Shown piece by piece: positions 45,474 through 56,118 of a stretch of DNA of 64,000 nt. The position numbers were made by a program, and so were the translations under genes. The notes beneath the pieces are model-generated. The model was given only the letters and a program-made list of their open reading frames with translations. It was not told where the DNA came from and did no database searches. Origin of the DNA: Vigna angularis (lineage: Eukaryota; Streptophyta; Magnoliopsida; Fabales; Fabaceae); contig NC_068975.1 in NCBI RefSeq assembly GCF_016808095.1, positions 31,643,001 to 31,707,000 of the forward strand, read 5' to 3'. Positions within the stretch are counted from its first letter, which is position 1. Every line of letters begins with the position of its first letter.

Positions 45474-47378
45474 TTAATAAATCCTACCTAGATGAAAAAT
45501 TTGTGATATTAGCACAAAATATTTTTAAATGTTTTTAAAAGTAAAAGTTACAACAACAAAAAACTAACAAAATGGTTTATGCTTTAACGAAATACAAAAA
45601 TATTTGTTATCATTGTATATATTTTAATTGAATTCATTTTAGAAATATTTGTTGTCCATATTAATTCGATTGATTGAGTTATTTTTGGTAAAAATAATTA
45701 TGAGAAACGTTTTAAAATAAAGAACTTGATCTTGGTTGGTGGTTATTCTTCATGGGTTGGCTGTATATTTTTCTATGCCTTAGAGGTCAGCATGCAAATT
45801 CTTATATCTTTTTTTATGTTAACGTAGAATGACATGTGGTGTAGAAGCATTTCAAAATGTTGACTAGAGCACAATTTCAAGCATATATATTTCAAAATAT
45901 CAGTCAGCGATAAATGAGTATGGATAATTTACTTAGTGGATACATCAAAGTAAATTTCGAAGTTGATATTAAATTGATAATTTTAAGGGATATTGAGTAA
46001 TAAATATAATATTTTTATTATTTAATTATTAATGGATTAGATAAAAATATTATGATATTTTTAATCTGTGAATACATATTCAATTTTTATTTGAATATTT
46101 TTAAAATTTTATAAATTTCTGTTTTATAATTTGAATTTGTATTTAAAAAAATATTACGAAAAAAACTATCAACGAGTACTTTATACCCGAGTTCCTCTTG
46201 TCCTTATTACAAGACACGTTTTTAGGAGAAATGGTCGCATCTCTTTTATATTAATTAATAATGATAAAATAATTGTAAGTGTCATTAATAAAGAAGGTCA
46301 ATAATTTGATATATTAGTAATATTTTTTTCAAAAACTAAATAAAATAAATTATTTTCATTCATTTGTGTAATTATATTAAAAAAGCCTGCTATTGAAAAA
46401 AATATATAAAAGGAAATATCATGCATAGTTAAAACTGTCGAATAACTTGTGCCCGTCTGACTTTATATTATAAACAAATGATTTTTTTTTTCTGACCCAG
46501 TCTTGGGCCAACTAATCATCAAATCATTTTAGATCGCTTCAAATTAAATTAAACAAATAAAAACTGTTAAAAAAAATACAAAACATGTTTTTGAGATTCA
46601 AACTATATTAATGAAAATAAAATAATGCTTTTAGTATAGCTAACAAAAATTTAGATAATTTCTTATTTGTGTGTGTATTTTTTTATTTATTTAGCTGTCT
46701 TACTGTATATTATTAGAGCACTATTAGTTTATTAAATATAATCAATGCTTCCAACCTAAACCCGAAAATCCAACTTTCACCTTTGTTAATTTTTTCCGTT
46801 ACATTTTTTATTCAAAAAATAGACTACTCCGTTGATTTTCTGTCTCTTCTGTTTTCTGAAACCAGAGATATGATCTGATGTGTGATTTTTCCATGAAGTT
46901 TTAACATATTTTTTTTATCAGTATGACAGTTTACCATAAACGTACATATTATCTTAGAAAAAACCGTGGATTACTTTAAGATCTAGGAAACCGAAAGAAA
47001 CTCCTGTAATAAGAAATACAATATTATATCTGAAAAAGGAAAGATGTGTAATTTAATTTTTGAATTCGTGAGAACTTTTGTAATTTAATTTTCTACGAAC
47101 TTTAATGACTATTTTAACCTTGTGGTTTATGTAAAAGTTAGTCGTGATACAATTATTCTCTTAAAAAAGCAATTGAAAATTTTGAAATAATAAATAGCAT
47201 TTTATTTTTCCATGTGATTCATGCATTTTATACCATAAGGAGTAATATTTGACGACATACTTATCAATAGTCTTTTGAAAAGGAGCTTCCTTAAGATACA
47301 ATAACAAATAGTTGTGAACATGGTTGGTTTGAAGCATGAAAATATGAGAGTGAAGGGCAGTGATAAATTTTGGAGTTC

Positions 47379-48725
47379 CTAGGGATGGTTGACGTTACGT
47401 TGTTGGGTTGTGAACTTTGCTCCACTTGTTCCCATACCGAAACCAAACCCCATACCCATTCCAAATCCAATTCCAAAGCCATTGTTAACACCATGATCGT
47501 TGCTTGAACCTTTGTTATAATCTCCTTCTCTGCCTCCACCGTAACCACTACCATACCCATGACCTTCCCCTTCACTGCCATCTCCACCTCCACTTCCACC
47601 ACCACCACCACCTCCTCCTCCCATACCACTCACACCACCACCAACACCTGCGCCAAAACCACTTCCATACCCTTCACCTCCATTTCCACCACCACCTCCT
47701 CCTCCTCCTCCACCCCCACCACCACCTTCTCCCATGCCAACTGCTCCCACACCTGCACCTCCACCAAAACCACTACCATGACCTTCTCCTTCATTACCAA
47801 AACCATCACCTCCACCACCACCTCCCCCGCCTCCTCCGCCACCTCCTCCTATGCCTCCTATTCCTCCACCTTCACCAAAACCACTACTATGACTTTGCCC
47901 TCCATTGCCAACTCCTCCACCTTCACCTCCACCTCCGCCACCACCACTGCCGCTTCCTGTGCCTCCCACTCCTCCACCTACACCATAACCACTGCCGTGA
48001 CCATGTCCTTCATTGCCAACTCCCCCACCTTCACCTCCACCTCCCCCTCCACCTCCCCCTCCCGTGTTTCCCATTCCTCCCCCTTCACCAAAACCACTAC
48101 CATGACCTTGTCCTTGGTTGCCAATTCCTTCACCTTCACCTCCACCTCCTCCTATGCCTCCCACTCCTCCACCTGAGCCAAAACCACTGCCACGTCCTTG
48201 TCCTTCATTTCCAACTCCTTCCCCTTCACCGCCACCTCCTCCTCCCCCACCCCCCTGTCCTCCATTAGCCCCGCCTACACCAAAGCCAGCACCAAACCCT
48301 CTACCTTGACCTATTCCACCATGACTTGAGCCACCGCCGCCGCCTCCGCCTCCTCCTCCACCGCCGCCTCCACCTCCTCCTCCATCGTGCCCAACCCTTA
48401 CCCCAGCACCAAATCCACTACCATGACCATAGCCTACACCAGTTTCACCAACACCTCCACCCTCACCTCCACCACCACCACCACCACCACCTCCACCTTG
48501 TCCATAACCCCTACCAACTTGTACATTTTGTTCATCGTTCTTAGAATCGCTACCGCCTTTTCCAAAGAAACTGCCGCAACCCCTCCAACTTGTATACGAG
48601 CAATAATTATCAGCATAATTTCTACCATCAACATACATGCCATGACTAACACCACTCATCGAAGCACAAAAAGTTCCCCACAGAAGTAGAACCAAGTACA
48701 AAAACTTAGGAACAGCAGCACTCAT
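47379..48725 (-). CDS. Secreted glycine-rich protein, 448 residues
   Basis: The N-terminus MSAAVPKFLYLVLLLWGTFC is a clear signal peptide, with cleavage likely around residues 20-29. A short cysteine-containing non-repeat region follows (NYCSYTSWRGCGSFFGKGG), with acidic/polar DSKNDEQNVQ. Residues 70-420 are built of glycine runs alternating with units such as GEGGGVGNEGHGHGSGYGVG, with a period near 30-36 residues. The tail GIGFGMGMGFGFGMGTSGAK is Met/Phe-rich and leads to TTQQRNVNHP. This fits structural cell-wall glycine-rich proteins of plants. No RNA-binding domain or oleosin segment is present. The repeat units are similar in DNA and could change in number. The TATA box is 76 bp upstream. 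The proline/histidine-rich frames on the other strand are shadows. Confidence 0.85.
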   Translation of the reverse strand: MSAAVPKFLYLVLLLWGTFCASMSGVSHGMYVDGRNYADNYCSYTSWRGCGSFFGKGGSDSKNDEQNVQVGRGYGQGGGGGGGGGGGEGGGVGETGVGYGHGSGFGAGVRVGHDGGGGGGGGGGGGGGGGGGSSHGGIGQGRGFGAGFGVGGANGGQGGGGGGGGGEGEGVGNEGQGRGSGFGSGGGVGGIGGGGGEGEGIGNQGQGHGSGFGEGGGMGNTGGGGGGGGGGEGGGVGNEGHGHGSGYGVGGGVGGTGSGSGGGGGGGEGGGVGNGGQSHSSGFGEGGGIGGIGGGGGGGGGGGGGGDGFGNEGEGHGSGFGGGAGVGAVGMGEGGGGGGGGGGGGGGNGGEGYGSGFGAGVGGGVSGMGGGGGGGGGSGGGDGSEGEGHGYGSGYGGGREGDYNKGSSNDHGVNNGFGIGFGMGMGFGFGMGTSGAKFTTQQRNVNHP

Positions 48726-48800
48726 TTTCTTCTTTACGTACGTACAACCACAGCTGACTGAACAACTTACTTGCTTGACGTTATTGGTTCTGATGGCCCC

Positions 48801-48808
48801 TTTATATA
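48801..48808 (-). promoter_or_regulatory. TATA box of the 448-residue glycine-rich protein gene
   Basis: TATATAAA on the minus strand, followed by GGGGCC, lies about 76 bp before the ATG at 48725. Confidence 0.7.
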
Positions 48809-51800
48809 GGAAAACAAATCTATTAAAATATCCATCATGGTCATGCTAAATTCAAAAGGGAAGTGTCATGGGCAAGAGAATTGAACATTCAAGTCAAGAA
48901 GGGTCCAATAATTTTCTTGCTTGGTCAACCATGGCCGCCTGAAAATATGACACAAGTTTAGACCAATCATAAATTAATGTCTATCTGATAATAAAAATCC
49001 AAAACCTTACATTCCATGATTGTTGGTGATGCTGCGTTTTAATATAAAGTATATTAAGCTCCAGTTAGACAGCATTATACTACAACCAATAAAATTATAT
49101 GTAGTGGAGTTGGTGACAGTATCATCTCCTGATATATCAAAAGGAAACAAAGATATATATTCAAGTTTGATTATATGTCATCCATGACTTATCATTTCAA
49201 TTCAAGAACAGCTTCTGAATCTGATATTTAATCAGTACTCACTTCTCTTTAATTAATTGAAGAAATAATGGAGGCACGTTAATGAAGGAAAGGACTGCAA
49301 GGTGGGTAGCATGTGACTAATTAAAAATATTGAGTTTTGGTTACTGATATTTGTTCCCTTCGATATAGAGTATGTTTGCTTTCGTAGTGGCTTACTAAAC
49401 ATTTGAAGTGTTCGCCCACCAAAATACAAGCAAATCCCCACTTGCAATAATCCTAAAATTTCATCATGGAACATAAAAGTTGGAAGACAGCTTGATAATG
49501 CAACTACTATCACTAATTCCTCAGCATATTCTCATTTTTAATGTTATCAGTGTAACTTTGATTAAACATTTTATGGTTTAAATGTTGTGAATTTTCAAAT
49601 TTTATTATTCAATTTTTTTTATGGATTTTACCATTACATATTTTTTTCAATTCCCATATTTAAAACAACGTGGTTGATCTGTTTCGTTAGAAGAAAAAAA
49701 AAACTAATAATACATTATCACCTCTTAGGAATTTAACAGTTTGTGCAATGTGCGAAATTAAACTTTTGTTGAAAAATTAGTTGTAAAATTGAAAAATAGT
49801 GATATTTAAGTGGTGAAATATGTAATTAAATAAGAATGTAGTTATGTATTGTGAGTTTTAAGTATATGACATAATCTTATGTTTTTTTTTTACTTATTTA
49901 ATGTTAATGTTGTTAACGTGCTAGGATTAGTGCTATTTGACTACTTGAAATACAAGGGAGTGGGAAGAAGAACTCAAATAATTTTTTCTAATAAAAAGAG
50001 TCAATCATTGTCAAGTAAAAGAATGAAATGGACATTGATGGCTTCCTTTTTGGGTATAAAATATATGGTTTTTAATATGGTTAGATCTTTTATGTGTGAA
50101 GATAATTGGTTGTTGGAGCATAATCTTTTTTTCTAAGATCTGATGCTTCTAAAATCTGCCACGTTATAGTAAGGAAAAAAAAAACTAGAAAAGCACTATA
50201 TGTAATAAAGGGCACGTTTTTATTCATCAAATTATGAGCAGTGTACCACTTTTCATCTGACACAAATTTTCAAAACATCATGGAGAGGCCCAAAATGTTC
50301 GAAAGATCTTACTTGTTTTGACAGGAAAGGATAATAAATTTTTTTAACAATTTTTTGATAATACAGTGTCTATTATTATTTTATTAGTCTAAATATTTGA
50401 AATAGATTAATCACTGTTATATAAACGGTTGTAAAAAGGTTATTGAAAAAAGTTTTTAAAAAAACATTTTTCTTTGGCAAGAGATTGTTATTCCTTGTAA
50501 TTCTTCGCATTTTCTGACAAGTAAATCTTAATAAGTTTATTAAGATCTTTGGTATTTGGTAAAATCTCAACTACTTATATAATTGTGTGAATATAATTTC
50601 TCAAGGTGGAATACAATCTCTGATACTGCTTGAAGTTGTTAATCCAATCATAACATGCATTTTCAGACCAAGTTCGATTAATCATTAGAAAATTCCGTTG
50701 CTCTTGCATTATTTTACCCCATTTCCTAAATCAGTTTTGTGATTCAACTTTCTTTTTTTTAATTATGTCACTTTGTTCTGTAAAATAATAAATATTTTCA
50801 AATTCATATGGAGATTTTCCATAGTCTATCATTCCTTCAAGCATATCAAAATTATTTCTCACAATGCCTCAAGTATCAACCCCAATTATATGTATTAAGC
50901 AATGTTTCTGTATATAGGATAAAGAGAATTACTACTCAGACTGATAATATTCAATAAAAAGTTACTACTCAGAATTAGATCAACCTGCTTACCTTTGCGA
51001 CTTAGCCTTCTATTTATAAATTATTTTATGGACCCTAAACTGACATAAGTCTAATAAAACGAACATTTAAATTTGGTCTGTTACTCATAAACAATTTCCT
51101 TATCCTGCAATCAGTTATCAATACCTTTAATCAATATCTTTAATCATTCTATTATTAACTTATTAATATGTTTATTTGTCAAAACCATTGGTCCAATAAC
51201 AATATCTTGAACGCTGACTCAATTATGACCCAACATCAATAACTTAAGCGATAATTCAACTTATCTGCTTGGTTGTTGATCCAAAAAATAGACCGGTTAC
51301 GAATGCTTAACCGTTTGGTCTATCCTATATATCATACAAACATTATTCAATGGAGTCAAAGAGGTTGGTTATTTTGTTTGACATCTCTATAAACAACATA
51401 ATTAAGTTTTTAATTTAGTTTATTATTGTTATCCCTATAACAACTTCATTTCACCCAACGTGAATAAAATCACAAATTATCTTTTAATTTAACATATTGT
51501 TTTGAAAATTTGAGTACTGTTTTTTTTTAATGTCAATTTCAATTTTATTTTGCATATTGGGAAATAGGTGATATGTTTAAGAATATTTCTCGAAGGAAAA
51601 GTTAAATTCGTAGCAATGTTAAAGCAGTGATATAGTGTACTGAAAAAACTAGTAAAAGATATACAGTTAGAACATATCCAAAGTAAATATTCAACCAATT
51701 TTATTAGGCAAGATAAATATGATTGATTATTTGTTCTCTTAAAAAAGTGTCTTCAATATTCTATAAAACGGCAAAATTTTCATTGTAAAAATTAGATTAT

Positions 51801-54051
51801 TGAATACTTGTACTAACCTATACACTGTACTTATATCAATCATCTGCTAAATATATTAGACTCAAAACTTTACTTAAAACCCATTAAAGAAACATATACA
51901 TGTGTCTGCGTGTTGTTTTGTGTGTTCAGATTGTAAAATGAAGCTACGTTATATATATTTGATATGATTGAAGAAATTTCTTCCTAAATACTTTCTAAGA
52001 ATGAAAATGAAATTAGTTTTTATGAACTAATTCGTAAAAGTTGTTTTTATTGATTTTTCTAAAAATATATTTTTAACATATAAAAATTCATCTGACTTAT
52101 GAAAAAATAATTATATATTTTTAATTTTTTATTCTAAAATTGTTTAAGAAAAATATTCTTTTAAACTCGTGTCCTTATTTTTTTTTTTTCGTTTTAGGTT
52201 TAACTGCTATGTATAGTAGACTTTCGTAGTCGTACAGCCCAGGTATCTGTTTGGTCAGGTTTTCGTGTGGTAAATTGTCTTCGTCTTTGTCTTTGTTAAT
52301 TTAAGATCCTCCTAGTCTAATTTGACTGAGAATTGACATGAAGATGAAAATAAAGAAATATTATTAGATCATATATTTTATAACAGTTGTAAAATTAAAA
52401 TTACTTTTTTTCAATAGAGTTTTTAAAATTTTAAAATGATTTGAATTGATTTATTAGTTCAAGTATTGGTGCACCATCTTAAAATATATTTTAGGTTTAG
52501 TTCTAATTTTTGTTTGATTTTATCAATTAAGTTTTAATATATATTTTTTAATAAGGTCTTCATTAATTTTATTCAATTTATATTTTAACATTATTTAAAT
52601 AATTAATGAATAATAAGTTATGCATTTTTCTTTTTAATTTAAAAATAATATTAATATATCTATGTCAATGTTTTATATTTAATTTAATTTTTATATTCAT
52701 TATTTTTATTTTTTTTTAATTATTTTTAAAATAAAATAATATTATTCATTTTTAAATAAAACTTAAATTAAATTTTTGTATAATTTTATACTAATTTTTA
52801 TTTAAACTATTTAATTGATTTTTAATTTAAAAATTAGATAAAATATTAAATAATTTATAAAAAAATTTAAGTTCTTAAAATTCTAAGTTTATAATGAATG
52901 TTATTTTTTATCTCTAAAATTTTCATTCTAATTTTAAATTAATTTTAACTTTAAATTAAAATATTTATATTATATTTACATAAAAATAATATTAACTGCG
53001 AATTCATAAAATCGTAACATAGATAAGTGAGCTATAACTTTATTTTAAAAAAGTTACTGTATCAGTATACCCTCGTTTCTCATATAACCGAAATTTATTT
53101 ACATAATTAATTCAAATATTGGTGTTAAGTTAGTCTTTTTATTTCATGTAAAAAAAAATTAATTTACCCAGAATCTTTAGCTAATGGAAGAATATTGTTT
53201 ATGTATTTTTGTCATTTAAGTTTAGACTGATTATTTATTTTGTTGTTTTGATGCACAAAAGAAAAGAAAACAGTTTTCTTGGCATTCCATACTCAAGTTA
53301 AGTGCAAAACTGATTACTTATTTAAATAAATTGGTCTATACTTTTTTAAAAAAAGAATTGGCTAAAGTTTTGTTTCTCTTTTTTTAAAATGATTTATTTG
53401 ATAATTTATTTAAAAACTTGATCTTCTTTATATTGAATTCTTTTATATGTAAACATCTTACAAAAACTGAAAGTAGTATTTGCCTTTTCTCTGATAGTGT
53501 AGTTTTGGTTTGGTTTGTTTCTTTCATTTTTAAAACAATAATTTTACTTATTATTAACCACGTGTGTCAATTAGCGAGTTATACTAAATGTTATCATTTC
53601 AGTTTTATCAATAAAAATAACGTCTTAATTCCATAGAAAAACATGTCTTAACTAATAACATCCTTATTTTCTATAATTTGTTATGTTTTTAATATTTATA
53701 AAAAAGTTATTTAAATTTTTAAAATTTGACTAAGTTATTTAAAAGTAAAAATATAAGATTGTTTTAAATTCAAAATTAGATTATATTTTTGAAACATGAC
53801 TTTAAAGGTTTTCATTCTTTTATATATAATAGAAATATACTCTTTATATTTTAAAATAAGAACTATCTTAGAAGGAGTTTACATCTTAAAATAAATTCTC
53901 AAAAGAAAAATTATAGTTTTCAATGCACGAAACTATATAGCAAAGTCAATCCTAACAATTATGAAATATGAAGTTGTATTATTCTATTATTAATAAAATA
54001 TTTTCACTCCAAATAAGAACACCTTTACTAACTAACAAAATACTGAAGTTT
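48809..54051. other. Intergenic region, no gene seen
   Basis: More than 5 kb of AT-rich DNA. No ORF here has a recognisable domain. A short duplication (TTACTACTCAGA) occurs at about 50930 and 50962. Stretches at 52480-52980 are extremely AT-rich with little complexity. Confidence 0.6.
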
Positions 54052-55131
54052 TCAAGACACAGTGTTCATCCGTAAATTATCCACCATGTCTCTTCCATAT
54101 CCGCCTTTGCCTATCCCACCACCGCTTCCATTTCCTACACCACCGCTTCCATTTCCTACACCACCGCCATTGCCTACTCCACCACCACTGCTACTGCCTA
54201 CTCCACCACCACCTCCATATCCTCCACCACCGCCAGTGCCCACTCCACCACTACCTCCATTTCCTCCACCACCGCCATTGCCTACTCCACCACCACCGCC
54301 ATTGCCTACTCCACCACCACCTCCATTTCCTCCACCACCGCCAGTGCCTGCTCCACTACCACCTCCATTTCCTCCACCACCGCCAGTGCCTGCTCCACCA
54401 CCACCGCCAGTGCCTGCTCCACCACCACCTCCATTTCCTCCACCACCGCCAGTGCCTGCTCCACCACCACCTCCATTTCCTCCACCACCGCCATTGCCTG
54501 CTCCACCACCACCTCCATTTCCTCCACCACCACCGCCATTGCCTACTCCACCACCACCTCCATTCCCTACACCACCGCCAGTGCCCACTCCACCACCACC
54601 TCCATTCCCTCCACCACCGCCATTGCCTACTCCACCCCCACCTCCATTTCCTCCGCCACCGCCATTGCCCACTCCACCCCCACTTCCTCCACCACCGCCA
54701 CTGCCTACTCCACCACCACCTCCATTTCCTACTCCACCACCACCTCCATTCCCTCCACTACCGCTCCCACCAAATCCTCCGTTTCCACCATTAAATCCTC
54801 CGTTCCCATTACCACCACCACTTCCACCTGCATATCCTCCGTTCCCACCACCAAAACCTCCATTTCCACCTCCTCCACCTCCGCCCCCGCCGCCAAATCC
54901 TCCATTTCCACCCCCTATCCCACCCCCAACTCCTCCGTGGCCATTTCCAATTCCACCCCCATATGCACCGTTCCCTCCACCGCCACCTAAGCCGCCGGCG
55001 GAGCCACCAGCACCCCCATAGACATGCAAATGGTGAAAAACTTCCTTCTCGTCATCAGACCCCCCAAGCTTTCTGGCCTGGCAGCCGATAATTGCTAAAA
55101 GAAAAGCAAGCAAAAGCAATTTGGCAAACAT
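54052..55131 (-). CDS. Secreted glycine-rich protein, 359 residues
   Basis: The signal peptide is MFAKLLLLAFLLAIIGCQA, with likely cleavage near residue 19. The short charged segment RKLGGSDDEKEVFHHLHVYG precedes the repeats. Residues 40-340 are almost wholly Gly with Asn, Val, Ala, Ser and Thr, in units of the GNGGGGGVGNGGGGG type with a period near 14-15 residues. The C-terminus GKGGYGRDMVDNLRMNTVS is non-repetitive and hydrophilic. This is a class of apoplastic structural glycine-rich proteins. The repeat unit differs from that of the gene at 47379-48725, and the signal peptides are unlike, so the two are not recent duplicates. Codons are strongly GGN biased, and the opposite strand has a 319-residue proline frame that I reject. 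A TATATATTA stretch near 55190-55200 may be the TATA box. Confidence 0.85.
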   Translation of the reverse strand: MFAKLLLLAFLLAIIGCQARKLGGSDDEKEVFHHLHVYGGAGGSAGGLGGGGGNGAYGGGIGNGHGGVGGGIGGGNGGFGGGGGGGGGGNGGFGGGNGGYAGGSGGGNGNGGFNGGNGGFGGSGSGGNGGGGGVGNGGGGGVGSGGGGGSGGGVGNGGGGGNGGGGGVGNGGGGGNGGGGGVGTGGGVGNGGGGGVGNGGGGGGNGGGGGAGNGGGGGNGGGGGAGTGGGGGNGGGGGAGTGGGGGAGTGGGGGNGGGSGAGTGGGGGNGGGGGVGNGGGGGVGNGGGGGNGGSGGVGTGGGGGYGGGGGVGSSSGGGVGNGGGVGNGSGGVGNGSGGGIGKGGYGRDMVDNLRMNTVS

Positions 55132-56118
55132 GACTGCTATCTATAAAGGCAATGGTGTGCGATATAAGGGAATGTCCCCCAACATATCCATAATATATAA
55201 GTTTTCCACAGCTCTAACACAATAACACTCTGCTCTTCTGCGTTTAAACTTTGCAGTTGCCCCACGCATTCCCTGCTCCATCACCTACCCCTTTCACTCT
55301 TCCATCACACTGCTCCAAATTCACTTCCAACCATAAACTAGCTTTTCTAATTATATATTTATTTACTTTCAAAACTAACTTTACGCAATCAAATTTTCTA
55401 CACATGTCTTCAAAGTCCTTTCTAAAAAAATAAATTTTCTAATTCACAAATAGTAACCTGTAATGCTGTTTGAAAAATAAAAATACTATTTACGAATGAA
55501 TAAATATATTTACTATTATGTATCAAATCAGAAATATTTAAGCCATTCTTTCTAAGTAACTAAAAACCGGAAAAACCATATCTGATATATCTGCTTTTAT
55601 TTTCACACACACTTTCCATCTATTATTTTACTTTTCAATCTTTCTCTTTTATATAAATATAAATATTCATTTGTTAACCGGAAGAAGTGGTTCGAAAAAA
55701 CATTTTTCTATTTGATAAAGACAGCAAAAAGTTAAAACTTCAACAATTAATAAAACTGAATACTAACAAATCAGATTAGAACAAGATATGCAGTACTAAT
55801 AATAATAATTATATAAATCAGAAGAAAGTACTTGAGATCAGAAAATGATCCCAATTGAAGCAGCGTTAGCATCACAAGTTCCTCCGGCTCGGGGTGCTAC
55901 GAAGTGTTTCAGAGACATTGATTAAGAAATAAATAAATAAAAAAGATAATGTTTTTATGAAAATATATAAAATTTGTAAAGGAATGTCGGAAGAGCACTC
56001 GATAGCAGTGTTGTTGTGTTGTTTGAAAAGTGATGGTGAGGCAGCGTTTGTAGTGTAGTTGTAGGAAGGAAATATATGTAAATGACAAAGGTAGAATGTT
56101 ATTATTATGTGCATGATT
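55132..56118. other. Intergenic region, no gene seen
   Basis: Holds the 5' flank of the glycine-rich gene (TATA-like stretch about 55190-55200) and the 3' flank of the GARP gene. No supported coding sequence. Confidence 0.6.

Larger units (their letters stand above)
42834..47378. other. Long AT-rich intergenic region with microsatellite and tandem duplication
   Basis: No gene is supported. A (TA)n tract lies at 44022-44058. A tandem duplication of about 42 bp is at 45390-45473. The rest is AT-rich with many homopolymers. Confidence 0.6.

Noticed and set aside
47504..48309. Several long His/Leu, Thr/Ser or Pro-rich plus-strand frames
   Set aside because: They are shadows of the glycine-rich gene on the minus strand, produced by its triplet bias.
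54062..55021. Open frame of 319 residues, proline-rich, extensin-like
   Set aside because: It is the exact antisense of the glycine-rich gene. GGN glycine codons read as proline on the other strand. It has no signal peptide and lacks Ser-Pro4 or Tyr motifs in a sensible order.
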